Positions 31,456 through 40,010 are shown, counted from the first letter of the stretch. The stretch: 64,000 bases of DNA from Streptomyces musisoli (GCF_016741855.1 NZ_JAERRH010000002.1:248001-312000), one strand, 5' to 3'. The notes: a model not told the origin generated them from the letters alone. A program made the numbers and translations.

Positions 31456-32184
31456 ATGAGGACGACGTTCACCACGCGCACGGTCGAATACCCCGCCGAC
31501 GGCCTGACGATGATCGGGCACCTCGCGCTCCCCGCGGGTGCCGGCCGCCGGCCCGCGGTCCTGATCGGACCCGAGGGGGTGGGCCTGAACGACTTCCAGC
31601 GCGGCCGGGCCGACGCACTCGCCGAACTGGGATACGTGGCGCTGGCCTTCGACATCCACGGAGGGCGCTGGTTCACCGACCCGCAGGAGATGCTGGCGCG
31701 CACGACTCCGCTGCTCGCCGACCCCGACCGGATGCGGGGTATCGGCCATGCGGCACTCGATGTGCTGCGTGCGCAACCGCGGACCGACCCGGAGCGGATC
31801 GCCGCCGTCGGCTACGGCACCGGGGGTGCGATCGTGCTGGAACTCGGGCGCGACGGCGTCGACCTGCGGGCGATCGCAACGGTCAACGCGACCACCACGG
31901 GCCGACCGGGCGAGGCGGCGCGCATTCGCTGCCCGGTGTGGGCCGGGGTCGGGTCGGAGGACCCGATCATGCCGCCCGCGCAACGGGACGCGTTCACCGC
32001 CGAGATGCAGGCCGCGGGCGTCGACTGGCGCCTGGTGGTCTACGGCGGAGCCCGGCACGCCTTCCACCACCCGCCCGTCGACCAGGACGTGGTCCCCGGC
32101 GTCGGCTACCACCCGCGGCACGCTCAGCGGGCCTGGCACGACATCGTCGCCCTGCTCGCCGAGTGCCTGCCCGTGCCGGCGTGA
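31456..32184 (+). CDS. Dienelactone hydrolase-family protein lacking the nucleophile
   Basis: 242 residues with the dienelactone-hydrolase alpha/beta fold: VLIGPEGVGLNDFQRGRADALAELGYVALAFDIHG, SEDPIMPP with the acid Asp, and GGARHAFHHP with the catalytic His. The nucleophile elbow, GYC-x-GG in true enzymes, reads GYGTGG here, so the Cys/Ser nucleophile is Gly. Either it uses another residue, catalyses a different reaction, or is a binding protein. The codons read TAC GGC ACC, so a simple frame error is not the cause. No adjacent partner gene suggests a pathway. Confidence 0.85.
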   Translation: MRTTFTTRTVEYPADGLTMIGHLALPAGAGRRPAVLIGPEGVGLNDFQRGRADALAELGYVALAFDIHGGRWFTDPQEMLARTTPLLADPDRMRGIGHAALDVLRAQPRTDPERIAAVGYGTGGAIVLELGRDGVDLRAIATVNATTTGRPGEAARIRCPVWAGVGSEDPIMPPAQRDAFTAEMQAAGVDWRLVVYGGARHAFHHPPVDQDVVPGVGYHPRHAQRAWHDIVALLAECLPVPA

Positions 32185-32392
32185 GCCGGAGAGCCGGTGG
32201 AGAACCGCCGTCCCCACCGGGGCGCGAGCGGCCGCCGGCTGCCCGTAGGCACCGGACGTCCACCACGCCATGCCGCCTGGTCCGGTAGGGGTGCACACGC
32301 ACTGTGACGATCCGCCGTGGCATCGCCTCCCGCCTTCCCGGCCGGCGTGGGCGGCGGACCGGCCTGCTGCCCGGCCCGCCGAGGACCGGTTC

Positions 32393-32695
32393 TCAGTCCC
32401 GGCCGCCCTTGTCGGTCGCCGGCCACACGCCCGTCGACCGGGCGATGGCCTTCGCGCCGGTGCGGTCCACGGCACTGCGCACCACCGCGAAGATCGCACC
32501 CTGGACCGCCGCGGCCAGCAGGATCTCGCCCCACCCGCGGTCCGGGTCCAGGGCGTCGGGCGCGTCGTCCTCGTGCCGGATCGCCTTCCACGCCTGCCGG
32601 AAGGCCATCCCGGCCAGCGCGCCGCCTGCCCAGCTGAGTGCGAATCCGACCGGCTTGTAGGCGAGAGGGAGCTTCTTCTTCTTGTTCTTGGCCAT
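32393..32695 (-). CDS. DUF4235-domain small membrane protein
   Basis: 100 residues; basic N-terminus (MAKNKKKKLPLAYKP), then two hydrophobic stretches (VGFALSWAGGALAGMAFRQAW and GEILLAAAVQGAIFAVVRSAVD), characteristic of DUF4235. The function is unknown; members are small actinobacterial membrane proteins. It follows the GST-type gene by 28 bp on the same strand, so they are likely co-transcribed. Confidence 0.9.
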   Translation of the reverse strand: MAKNKKKKLPLAYKPVGFALSWAGGALAGMAFRQAWKAIRHEDDAPDALDPDRGWGEILLAAAVQGAIFAVVRSAVDRTGAKAIARSTGVWPATDKGGRD

Positions 32696-32723
32696 GTGTG
32701 ACTACTTCCTCGTCAGGCGACCC

Positions 32724-33740
32724 TCATGCGGGCCTTCCCTGTGGGGCCACTCGTTCGCCCGGCGGCACCGGTCCCGGCGGTGTGCCCTCACCGAACGGCC
32801 GGCCGCCCAGCTCCTCCCGGTGGTGCGGGCCCAGCCAGCCGGCGAGATCCGGGCCGAGCGGCACGATGCCGGTGGGATTGATGCCGCTGTGCACCTGGTA
32901 GTAGTGCCGCTTGATGTGGTCGAAGTCGACCGTGTCGCCGAAGCCCGGCGTCTGGAACAGGTCCCGGGCGTACGCCTGGAGCACCGGGTGCTCCGCCAGC
33001 TTCCAGCGGTTGCACTTGAAGTGCCCGTGGTAGACGGCGTCGAACCGGACCAGGGTCGTGAACAGCCGGATGTCCGCTTCCGTGAGGGTGTCGCCGACCA
33101 GATACCGCTGCCCGGACAGCCGCTCACCGAGCAGTTCCAGCCGCCGGAACACCCCGGCGCACGCCTCCTCGTACTCCTTCTGGTGGGTGGCGAACCCGGC
33201 CCGGTACACGCCGTTGTTCACGTCCTCGTACACCTCGGCCATCACCTGGTCGATCTCGTCGCGCCGGCCGGCCGGGTACAGGTCCGGCGCACCCTCCCGG
33301 TGCAGGGCCGTCCACTCGGTGGCCAGGTCCAGAGTGATGCGCTGGTAGTCGTTGGTGACCAGCCGTCCGCTGGGGACGTCCACCACCGCGGGCACGCTCA
33401 CCCCGCCCGGGTAGCCGGTCTCCCGCTTGTCGTAAGCCTCGCTCAGGAACCGGATGCCGAGCACCGGGTCCCGGCCGTCCGGGTCCAGGGTGAACCGCCA
33501 GCTGCGGTCGTCCTGGACCGGATCGGCGACCGCCAGCGACAGCGCGTCCTCCAGCCCCAGCAGCCGGCGCGAGACCGCCGCCCGGCTCGCCCACGGACAG
33601 GCACGGGAGATCACCAGCCGGTAGCGGCCCGCTTCCACCGGCCAGCCGTCCCGCCCGTCGGCGGTGATCCGGTCGCCGAAGTGGCTCCTGGACCTGCTGA
33701 ACGTCCGGTGTCCGTACGCACTGTTGCCGTCCTCACCCAT
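32724..33740 (-). CDS. Glutathionyl-hydroquinone reductase-type GST (YqjG/ECM4 family)
   Basis: 338 residues from the ATG at 33740 (GGAGGAGAC upstream). The thioredoxin-like N-terminus has the catalytic CPWA motif in YRLVISRACPWASRAAVSRRL, then VPAVVDVPSGRLVTNDYQRITLDL, and an all-helical C-terminal domain with YLVGDTLTEADIRLFTTLVRFDAVYHGHFKCN. Family enzymes reduce glutathionyl- or thiol-conjugated quinones. Streptomycetes make mycothiol instead of glutathione, so the physiological thiol is probably mycothiol. It is divergent from a CDF metal transporter. Confidence 0.92.
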   Translation of the reverse strand: MGEDGNSAYGHRTFSRSRSHFGDRITADGRDGWPVEAGRYRLVISRACPWASRAAVSRRLLGLEDALSLAVADPVQDDRSWRFTLDPDGRDPVLGIRFLSEAYDKRETGYPGGVSVPAVVDVPSGRLVTNDYQRITLDLATEWTALHREGAPDLYPAGRRDEIDQVMAEVYEDVNNGVYRAGFATHQKEYEEACAGVFRRLELLGERLSGQRYLVGDTLTEADIRLFTTLVRFDAVYHGHFKCNRWKLAEHPVLQAYARDLFQTPGFGDTVDFDHIKRHYYQVHSGINPTGIVPLGPDLAGWLGPHHREELGGRPFGEGTPPGPVPPGERVAPQGRPA

Positions 33741-33837
33741 GTCTCCTCCTCGCCGCCCGGTCCTCCTGGCCAACGCGTTCCCCGTTTCACGCGGCCCGCA
33801 CGGTGTGAGCCGACCGGTCGGGGGCAGTCGGCGAAAG

Positions 33838-34947
33838 GTGAGCGGGACATCCTCGGAACGGGAGACGGCCGCACGCACGGCCGAGAACAGTGTGAAGCGA
33901 CCGGAACACACGCCGGGGCGGGAAGGGCCACCGGCACCCGCCAGGGGCGACGGAGAGCCACCGGCACGCCCCGACGGCAGCGACCGCCGGGCCGGCTCCA
34001 AGACCGACCGGCACACCAAGGTGACCGTCCTGGTCGCGCTCGTCGCCAATCTGGTGATCGCCGTGGCCAAGGCGGCCGGTGGCGTCCTCGCCGGCTCGCC
34101 GGCGCTGCTGTCCGAGGCCGCGCACTCGGTCGCCGACAGCCTCAACGAGGTCTTCCTGCTGGCCGCCCTGCGCCGCAGCCGCCGCCCGGCCGACACCCGG
34201 CACCCGTTCGGCTACGGCAAGGAGCGCTTCTTCTGGTCCCTGCTCGCCGCCGTGGGCATCTTCGTCATGGGCGGCTGCTTCTCCTTCTTCCAGGGCTTCG
34301 AGGCCCTGCGCGGCGGCGCCGAGGAGAAGTTCAGCGGCTACGTGGCGGGCCTGATCGTGCTGGGCGTGGCCCTGCTGGCCGAGGGCGCCTCGCTGCTGCG
34401 TGCGCTGCACCAGGTGCGCCGGCAGGGCGGCGGCCTGGGCGCGCTGCGCGATCCGGCCCTGCGCACCGTGGTCGCCGAGGACGCCACCGCGGTGCTCGGC
34501 GTGACCCTCGCCCTGGTCGGCATGGCCCTGCACATGGTGACCGGACAGGTCGCGTGGGAGGCGTCCGCCTCGCTGGCGATCGGCGTGCTCCTGGTCTACG
34601 TCGCCTACCGGCTCGGCCGCGACGCCCGGGACCAGCTGATCGGCGAGGCCGCCGACCCGGAGCAGAGCGGCAGGATCCGCGCGCTGCTGCGGGCGCAGCC
34701 GGAGATCGACAGCGTCGAGGCGCTGTTCACCATGAAGATGGGCCTCGAATCCACCCTGGTCGCCGCGCGCATCGACCTGGCGCCGGGCCTGGACAGCGAA
34801 CAGGTCGAGGAAATCTCCGTACGCATCAAGCGGTCCATGGCCCGGATGTTCCCCGACACCGACCAGATCTTCCTCGACGTCACCGACCGGCCCGCGGGCG
34901 AGGCGCAAGAAAGCCCCGCCGCGACGGGGGAGCGCGGCGGGGCCTGA
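33838..34947 (+). CDS. Cation diffusion facilitator (CDF) metal efflux protein
   Basis: About 369 residues from GTG 33838; in-frame upstream starts exist, but most relatives begin near the hydrophobic core. The disordered N-terminus (about 60 residues) is followed by membrane helices (KVTVLVALVANLVIAVAKAAGGVLAGSPALLSEAAHSVADSLNEV). The last part holds the HSxxD zinc-site motif. Further helices (FFWSLLAAVGIFVMGGCFSF and others) and a cytoplasmic ferredoxin-like C-terminal domain follow (AQPEIDSVEALFTMKMGLE). It exports divalent metals such as zinc or cobalt in exchange for protons. A strong hairpin overlaps the stop codon. Confidence 0.9.
   Translation: MSGTSSERETAARTAENSVKRPEHTPGREGPPAPARGDGEPPARPDGSDRRAGSKTDRHTKVTVLVALVANLVIAVAKAAGGVLAGSPALLSEAAHSVADSLNEVFLLAALRRSRRPADTRHPFGYGKERFFWSLLAAVGIFVMGGCFSFFQGFEALRGGAEEKFSGYVAGLIVLGVALLAEGASLLRALHQVRRQGGGLGALRDPALRTVVAEDATAVLGVTLALVGMALHMVTGQVAWEASASLAIGVLLVYVAYRLGRDARDQLIGEAADPEQSGRIRALLRAQPEIDSVEALFTMKMGLESTLVAARIDLAPGLDSEQVEEISVRIKRSMARMFPDTDQIFLDVTDRPAGEAQESPAATGERGGA
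34913..34943 (+). terminator. Terminator hairpin embedded in the end of the CDF gene
   Basis: GCCCCGCCGCG (34913-34923) and CGCGGCGGGGC (34933-34943) form a perfect 11-bp stem with a 9-base loop. It encodes the final residues of the transporter and ends one base before the TGA. It is a probable intrinsic terminator lying inside the coding region. Confidence 0.7.
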
Positions 34948-35137
34948 CGCACGAGTGCCCGCCCGGGAACCGGTTCACACGTCCCCGAAACAGATTTTTC
35001 TGAAACGGACCGCTCTCCGGCCGGAATCGGCTCCGCCGGACAGGCACTCGTCGGACCGGCTCCCGCCCCACCCGATCGCCTCGGACCGGCTCTCGCCGAC
35101 GCGGTTCCCGCCCCGCCCGATCAGCTCTCGGTGGCCC

Positions 35138-35219
35138 GGCTCCGGCGGATCAGTCGACGCGGTGACCGGCTCCGGCGGATCAGCCGGCGCCGAACGGGCT
35201 CCGGCGGATCAGCTGCCGC
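35138..35219. repeat. 30-bp tandem repeat spanning a stop codon, three copies
   Basis: GGCTCCGGCGGATCAG recurs at about 35138, 35168 and 35197 (period 29-30 bp) with similar following bases. The last copy contains the TCA (TGA on the minus strand) stop of the nitroreductase-type gene. Related GATC/ACCGGCTC fragments occur back to 35025. The whole gap 34948-35208 holds no gene. Confidence 0.7.
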
Positions 35220-35658
35220 TGACGGGCTCCAGCACGAAGACCGGGATCTGCCGGGACGTCTTCTCCTGATACTCGGCGTACGGCGGATACGCGGCCACCG
35301 CCCGCTCCCACCACTCGGCCTTCTCCGCCCCGGTCACCTCACGGGCCCGCATGTCCCGCTTCTCGGGGCCGTCCTGGAGTTCGACGTGCGGATGGGACTT
35401 GACGTTGAAGTACCAGACCGGATGCCTGGGCGCACCGCCGACGGAGGCCACCGCCGCGTACCGGCCGTCGTGCTCCACCCGCATCAACGGCGTCTTGCGG
35501 ATCTTTCCGCTCTTCACGCCCAGGGTCGTCAGCACGATCACCGGCAGCCCGGTGTCGAGCAGCGTCGTCCCCTTCGTCCCGCCGGAGCTCTCGTACAGCT
35601 CGACCTGGTCGCGCACCCACTGCGTCGGGCTGGGCTCGTACTCGCCTTCAAGAGGCAT
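35209..35658 (-). CDS. Deazaflavin (F420)-dependent nitroreductase-family protein
   Basis: 149 residues of the Ddn family (split-barrel). Landmarks are [62 protein letters not shown], including the KSGKxRKTPL cofactor-binding stretch, and a C-terminal [20 protein letters not shown]. Members use reduced F420 to reduce quinones, nitro compounds or other small substrates. GAAGGGA is upstream of the ATG at 35658. The stop codon lies inside a tandem repeat. Confidence 0.92.
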   Translation of the reverse strand: MPLEGEYEPSPTQWVRDQVELYESSGGTKGTTLLDTGLPVIVLTTLGVKSGKIRKTPLMRVEHDGRYAAVASVGGAPRHPVWYFNVKSHPHVELQDGPEKRDMRAREVTGAEKAEWWERAVAAYPPYAEYQEKTSRQIPVFVLEPVSGS

Positions 35659-35940
35659 CGTCTGCCGTCCCTTCGTCGGTCCAACGTATGTCCGCCACCG
35701 TCGATACCGGTGATCGCTCGATGCATCCCTACCTCGTGCCGCGCCCGCCGACGCACCCGACGACCCCGGAGGCCGCCGGGAAGAGCGGGACGGCGGCCGG
35801 TTCCCGCCCCTCGGACCCGTGGTGCTTCGGTCAGATCACGAGGGTCACCGAAGTGGCCGAACTTGAGGTCGACCCATAGATGCCTGGGGCATCTAATGAA
35901 GATCGGTACGACGCAATTCCTTCGTCTGCGAGGTCTTCCC

Positions 35941-37170
35941 ATGACGGAACTGACGGACATCACCGGCCCGGCTGCCCTTCCCGAACCCGTCGCCTTCCCC
36001 CAGGACCGCACCTGCCCGTACCACCCGCCCACCGGCTACGCGCCGCTGCGCGACGGACGACCCCTGTCCCGCGTCACCCTCTACGACGGCCGCGAGGTCT
36101 GGCTCGTCACCGCGCAGGCCACCGCCCGCGCCCTGCTCACCGACCCCCGTCTGTCCACCGACCGCCGCCGCCCCGGCTTCCCCGTGCCCACCCCCCGCTT
36201 CGAGGCCGGCCGCGACCGCAGGATCGCCCTGCTGGGGATGGACGACCCCGAACACCACCGGCAGCGGCGCATGCTGATCCCGTCGTTCACCGTGAAACGC
36301 GCGGCCGCGCTGCGCCCCTGGATCCAGCGGATCGTGGACGGACTGCTGGACGCGATGACCGAGCAGGGGCCGCCCGTCGACCTGGTCTCCGCCTTCGCGC
36401 TGCCCGTACCGTCGATGGTGATCTGCGGCCTGCTCGGTGTGCCCTACGCCGACCACGAGTTCTTCGAGGAACACTCCCGCCGGCTGCTGCGCGGACCGAC
36501 CGCCGACGACACCCGCGAGGCCCGCGACCGGCTGGAGGAGTACCTCGACGGGCTGATCGAGGCCAAGTCCAAGGAGGCCGGCCCCGGCGACGGCATCCTC
36601 GACGACCTCGTCCACCACCGGCTCCGCGACGGCGACCTGGAGCGGGCCGACCTGGTGTCGCTCGCCCTCATCCTGCTGGTCGCCGGGCACGAGACCACCG
36701 CCAACATGATCTCCCTGGGCGCCTACACCCTCTTCCAGCACCCCGACCGGCTCGCCGAGCTGCGCGCCGACCCCGCGGTGCTGCCCGCCGTCGTCGAGGA
36801 ACTGCTGCGGATGCTGTCCATCGCCGAGGGACTTCAGCGGGTGGCGCTGGCGGACATCGAGATCGCCGGCAGCACGATCCGGGCCGGCGACGGCGTCCTC
36901 TTCGCGACGTCGGTGATCAACCGGGACACCTCCGTGTACGACGACCCCGACGGCATCGACTTCCACCGCCCAGACCGCCACCACGTGGCGTTCGGCTTCG
37001 GCATCCATCAGTGCCTGGGCCAGAACCTGGCCCGCGCGGAACTGGAGATCGCCCTCGGCACGCTCTTCACACGGCTGCCCGGGCTACGGCCGGCCGTCCC
37101 ACCGGAGGACATTCCCGGCAAACCCGGCGACACGATCCAGGGGATGCTGGAACTCCCCGTGACCTGGTAA
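35941..37170 (+). CDS. Cytochrome P450, CYP105-like
   Basis: 409 residues. I-helix LVAGHETTANM, ExxR as EELLR, and haem loop FGFGIHQCLGQNLARAELEIAL with the cysteine ligand near residue 359. The N-terminal FPQDRTCPYHPPTGYAPLRDGRPLSRVTLYDGR is characteristic of the Streptomyces CYP105 family, known for broad xenobiotic and macrolide hydroxylation. It takes electrons from the ferredoxin encoded 12 bp downstream; a ferredoxin reductase must come from elsewhere. The start follows a TCTTCCC stretch without a strong ribosome site. Confidence 0.93.
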   Translation: MTELTDITGPAALPEPVAFPQDRTCPYHPPTGYAPLRDGRPLSRVTLYDGREVWLVTAQATARALLTDPRLSTDRRRPGFPVPTPRFEAGRDRRIALLGMDDPEHHRQRRMLIPSFTVKRAAALRPWIQRIVDGLLDAMTEQGPPVDLVSAFALPVPSMVICGLLGVPYADHEFFEEHSRRLLRGPTADDTREARDRLEEYLDGLIEAKSKEAGPGDGILDDLVHHRLRDGDLERADLVSLALILLVAGHETTANMISLGAYTLFQHPDRLAELRADPAVLPAVVEELLRMLSIAEGLQRVALADIEIAGSTIRAGDGVLFATSVINRDTSVYDDPDGIDFHRPDRHHVAFGFGIHQCLGQNLARAELEIALGTLFTRLPGLRPAVPPEDIPGKPGDTIQGMLELPVTW

Positions 37171-37182
37171 GAGGCTCTGCCC

Positions 37183-37383
37183 ATGCACATCGACATCGAC
37201 AAGGACGTCTGCATCGGCGCCGGACAGTGCGCGCTGGCCGCGCCGAACGTCTTCACCCAGGACGACGACGGGTACAGCGAGCTGCTTCCCGGCAGCGGCG
37301 ACGGCGCGGAGGACCCGATGGTCCGGCAGGCGGCCCGCTCCTGCCCGGTGAGCGCGATCACCGTGCGGGACAGCGCCGGCTGA
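37183..37383 (+). CDS. [3Fe-4S] ferredoxin partner of the P450
   Basis: 66 residues with three cluster cysteines: DVCIGAGQC (C-x5-C) near the N-terminus and SCPVSAI (CP) near the end. The missing fourth cysteine predicts a 3Fe-4S cluster, as in the Streptomyces SuaB/SoyB ferredoxins that feed CYP105 enzymes. It lies 12 bp after the P450, clearly in the same operon. Confidence 0.95.
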   Translation: MHIDIDKDVCIGAGQCALAAPNVFTQDDDGYSELLPGSGDGAEDPMVRQAARSCPVSAITVRDSAG

Positions 37384-37389
37384 CGGCCC

Positions 37390-37421
37390 GGCGGTACGGC
37401 GGCGACCACCGTCGTACCGCC
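37390..37421. terminator. Bidirectional hairpin between convergent genes
   Basis: GGCGGTACG (37390-37398) and CGTACCGCC (37413-37421) form a 9-bp stem around a 14-base loop. The element starts 7 bp after the ferredoxin stop and lies before the end of the convergent GH114 gene. Confidence 0.55.
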
Positions 37422-37460
37422 GTCTCGCCGTACGGTCAGCCGGCGGCGGCATCGGTCTGA

Positions 37461-37509
37461 CGCACCTCGCGGATGTACGCCGTCTATCGCACCTTGCGGA
37501 CGTACGCCG
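37461..37509. repeat. 27-bp tandem duplication across the GH114 stop codon
   Basis: CGCACCTCGCGGATGTACGC (37461-) and CGCACCTTGCGGACGTACGC (37488-) are copies 27 bp apart. The second encodes the last residues of the GH114 protein (AYVRKVR). The first lies beyond its TAG and in the same frame would encode TAYIREVRQ before a TGA. Confidence 0.7.
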
Positions 37510-38428
37510 CGCTGCCCGGCCTGGACACGTCGCGGTCCCGGCGGACGATGCTCAGCCGGTCGCCCCAGCGGGCGCGGGCCGCGTGCGGGCCGTGGTCGGT
37601 GTACTCGATGTCCACCACCCGGTCGTCGAACGCCTTCGCGTACACCTCGCACTCGTCGTACTGCCCGCACTCCTCCGCCACGGCGAAGTCCAGCCCGGCC
37701 CGCTCGCGCCACCGGGCCAGTTCCGCGGTGTTCTTCTGCCCGACGGCCAGGTGCCGGGCGTGTGCGTGCCGGGAGAGCAGCGTCATGAACGCGGTCGCGT
37801 CGGCCGCGCCGAGCAGCCGGTGGGAGCGGGTGTAGCTGTCGTAGTTGTCGGGCTCTACGGCGTCGAAGCCCTTGTCCGCGCAGTCGTCGATCCACCCGTT
37901 CACCCGCCGTGCCACCCGTTCCCGCTTGGCGGGGGTGCGGAGGTCCAGCAGCGGCTCATTCCAGTCCTCGTCGATGACGACCCTGCCGCGCCCGTCGCGC
38001 AGCAGCAGGCCGGCCGGCCAGGAGGAGCGCTCGGCGGGCTGAGCCTGGAACGCGTTGACGTAACAGATGTTGTACAGACCGGGCGCGGGGGAGTCGGACC
38101 GGTCGCGGCTGACGATCCGCACGCCCGCGGGCGGGGGATAGGCGCCGCCGATCTGGTAGTCGAAGCCGGCACCCCGAGGGGGCAGCCGGACGGCGGCGGG
38201 CTTCGGGGAAGCGCCCTTGTCGCCGTGGCCGTTGCCGTCGCGGTCGCCGGAGGCGCAGCCGGCCAGCGCCGTCACCGCGACGACCAGGGCCGCCGACCAG
38301 GCGCCCAGGGCCGTGCGCGACCCCGAGGCGCGAAGAACACCCGTGGGGGGCAAGTCCGCTCCATCCTGCCCACGCCGGGCGGCGAGGCACGAGTCGGGAT
38401 CAAATCGCCCGGACGTTCCCGTCGTCAA
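37484..38428 (-). CDS. GH114-type endo-alpha-1,4-polygalactosaminidase lipoprotein
   Basis: 314 residues. A signal with lipobox VTALAGC (Cys near residue 58) marks it as an exported lipoprotein. The catalytic domain matches GH114/TM1410-like barrels (GAGFDYQIGGAYPPPAGVRIVSRDRSDSPAPGLYNICYVNAFQAQ, then DLRTPAKRERVARRVNGWIDDCADKGFDAVEPDNYDSYTRS), which cleave galactosamine-containing polysaccharides. I chose TTG 38428 because GGGGAG lies five to six bases upstream; no ATG or GTG precedes the signal. The C-terminus ends in a tandemly duplicated segment cut by an amber codon. Confidence 0.85.
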   Translation of the reverse strand: MTTGTSGRFDPDSCLAARRGQDGADLPPTGVLRASGSRTALGAWSAALVVAVTALAGCASGDRDGNGHGDKGASPKPAAVRLPPRGAGFDYQIGGAYPPPAGVRIVSRDRSDSPAPGLYNICYVNAFQAQPAERSSWPAGLLLRDGRGRVVIDEDWNEPLLDLRTPAKRERVARRVNGWIDDCADKGFDAVEPDNYDSYTRSHRLLGAADATAFMTLLSRHAHARHLAVGQKNTAELARWRERAGLDFAVAEECGQYDECEVYAKAFDDRVVDIEYTDHGPHAARARWGDRLSIVRRDRDVSRPGSAAYVRKVR

Positions 38429-38496
38429 GTCGGCTCCCCCGGGGCCGCGTCATAGGCTCGGTCACGACCATCGTCCTGAAGGCAGGAGCAGCAACG

Positions 38497-39465
38497 ATGC
38501 AGTACGTGAAGCTCGGTTCGACGGGCCTGGACGTCTCGCGGATCTGTCTGGGCTGCATGACCTACGGACTGCCGGATCGCGGCACGCACGAATGGACCCT
38601 GGACGAGGAGGCGTCCCGCCCGCTGATCCGGCAGGCGCTGGAGGCGGGCATCAACTTCTTCGACACCGCGAACGTCTACTCCGACGGCACCAGCGAGGAG
38701 ATCGTCGGAAAGGCCCTGCGCGACTTCGCGACGCGCGACGAGATCGTGCTCGCCACCAAGGTGAACGAACGGATGCGGCCGGGCCCCAACGGTGCCGGTC
38801 TGTCCCGTAAGGCGATCATGACCGAGATCGACCACAGCCTGCGCCGCCTCGGCACCGACTACGTGGACCTCTACCAGATCCACCGCTACGACCACGCCAC
38901 GCCCGTCGAGGAGACGATGGAGGCGCTGCACGACCTGGTCAAGGCGGGCAAGGTCCGTTATATCGGGGCGAGTTCGATGTACGCCTGGGAGTTCTCCAAG
39001 GCCCAGTACACCGCCGAGCGGCACGGCTGGACGAAGTTCGTCTCCATGCAGAACCACTACAACCTGCTCTACCGCGAGGAGGAGCGCGAGATGCTGCCCC
39101 TGTGCGCGGACCAGGGCGTCGGCGTGCTGCCGTGGAGCCCGCTCGCCCGCGGCCGGCTCACCCGCGACTGGGGCACGGTCACCGGGCGCAGCGAGAGCGA
39201 CGACTTCGGCAGCCGGCTGTATCTGGAGAGCGACCGCGAGATCGTCGAGGCCGTCACCCGCATCGCCGCCGAACGGGGTGTGCCGCGCGCCCAGGTGGCC
39301 CTCGCCTGGCTGCTGCACCAGGACACGGTGGCCGCGCCCATCGTCGGCGCCGCCAAGCCGCGCCACATCGAGGACGCGGTGGCCGCCGTCGAACTGGAGC
39401 TGAGCGACAAGGAGATCGAGGAACTCCGGCAGCCCTACACCCCGCGCGCCGTCAGCGGCCACTGA
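38497..39465 (+). CDS. Aldo/keto reductase
   Basis: 322 residues, an NADPH-dependent TIM barrel. It has the N-terminal YVKLGSTGLDVSRICLGCMTYG, catalytic Asp/Tyr in GINFFDTANVYSDGTSEEIVG, Lys in VLATKVNER and His in DLYQIHRYD. NADP-binding residues fall in the C-terminal VAAPIVGAAKPRHIEDAV. It belongs to the potassium-channel-beta-like/AKR11-12 branch common in actinobacteria; it reduces aldehydes or ketones of unknown identity. It is divergent from the GH114 gene. Confidence 0.94.
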   Translation: MQYVKLGSTGLDVSRICLGCMTYGLPDRGTHEWTLDEEASRPLIRQALEAGINFFDTANVYSDGTSEEIVGKALRDFATRDEIVLATKVNERMRPGPNGAGLSRKAIMTEIDHSLRRLGTDYVDLYQIHRYDHATPVEETMEALHDLVKAGKVRYIGASSMYAWEFSKAQYTAERHGWTKFVSMQNHYNLLYREEEREMLPLCADQGVGVLPWSPLARGRLTRDWGTVTGRSESDDFGSRLYLESDREIVEAVTRIAAERGVPRAQVALAWLLHQDTVAAPIVGAAKPRHIEDAVAAVELELSDKEIEELRQPYTPRAVSGH

Positions 39466-39704
39466 CCGCTCGGCGGGGACCGTGCGGCGCGAACCGCGCG
39501 CCTCACGGCCGCGCGATGCCGTTCCGCCCGAACAGGCCGGGGACGGCGACGAGTCCGCCCTCCTCGCCGCCGGGGCCCGTGCTCCGGCGGCCTCCGGCTT
39601 CTCCAGGCCTCCCCCTCAGCTTCAGCCGCGTCCTCCGGCGCGGTACGGGGTCCGCCCGGTGCCTGCCGGGCGGGCGGAGGGCGGTAAAGGAAGAATTGGT
39701 TGCC

Positions 39705-39769
39705 TTGACCAATCGTCAATAAGGGCATTGACGAAACGTCAATAGTTCGCCCTTGACGAAACGTCAATA
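39705..39769. promoter_or_regulatory. Triple TTGAC/GTCAA dyad array upstream of sigma/lectin gene
   Basis: Three 17-bp elements (39705-39721, 39728-39744, 39753-39769) follow the pattern TTGACGAAACGTCAATA. Copies two and three are identical and perfectly dyadic (TTGACG-AAA-CGTCAA); copy one is TTGACCAATCGTCAATA. They are 23 and 25 bp apart, about two helical turns. They sit 240 bp upstream of the sigma-like/lectin gene in the 545-bp gap 39466-40010. A single related element precedes the paralog at 53973. Confidence 0.75.
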
Positions 39770-39957
39770 GAGAAACCGCTGCGAGAATTAGTGAGAACCG
39801 CACGATCTCTTGTTCGGACGTGTTCGGCTGTGCGAAAGTGTGCGCTGTCGGCGCGCAGGCACGTACATTCCCGCTGTAAGTGCCGGGCCGCTCCCGTACA
39901 CCCCCCACGCTTCAAAAGAGCCTTCTCAGGTGCACGTCCGAGCTGCCTCACGACTTC

Positions 39958-39975
39958 CCATACCGGCTGGTATGG
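39958..39975. promoter_or_regulatory. Inverted repeat just before the sigma/lectin gene
   Basis: CCATACC-GGCT-GGTATGG is a perfect 7-bp inverted repeat with a 4-base centre, 35 bp before the GTG at 40011 and followed by the AT-rich GACTAATTCCG. It could be an operator at the promoter or a leader hairpin. Confidence 0.5.
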
Positions 39976-40010
39976 ACTAATTCCGTAAGTGCGTCTGGAG
40001 GAATACGGCC

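Noticed and set aside
7081..37383. Biosynthetic gene cluster around the two P450 genes
   Set aside because: They are 29 kb apart, and no PKS, NRPS, terpene or other scaffold enzyme lies near either; the neighbours look like unrelated accessory genes.
39705..39769. CRISPR-like spaced repeats
   Set aside because: The elements are 17 bp dyads with 6-8 bp gaps, far too short for repeats and spacers, and there are no cas genes.
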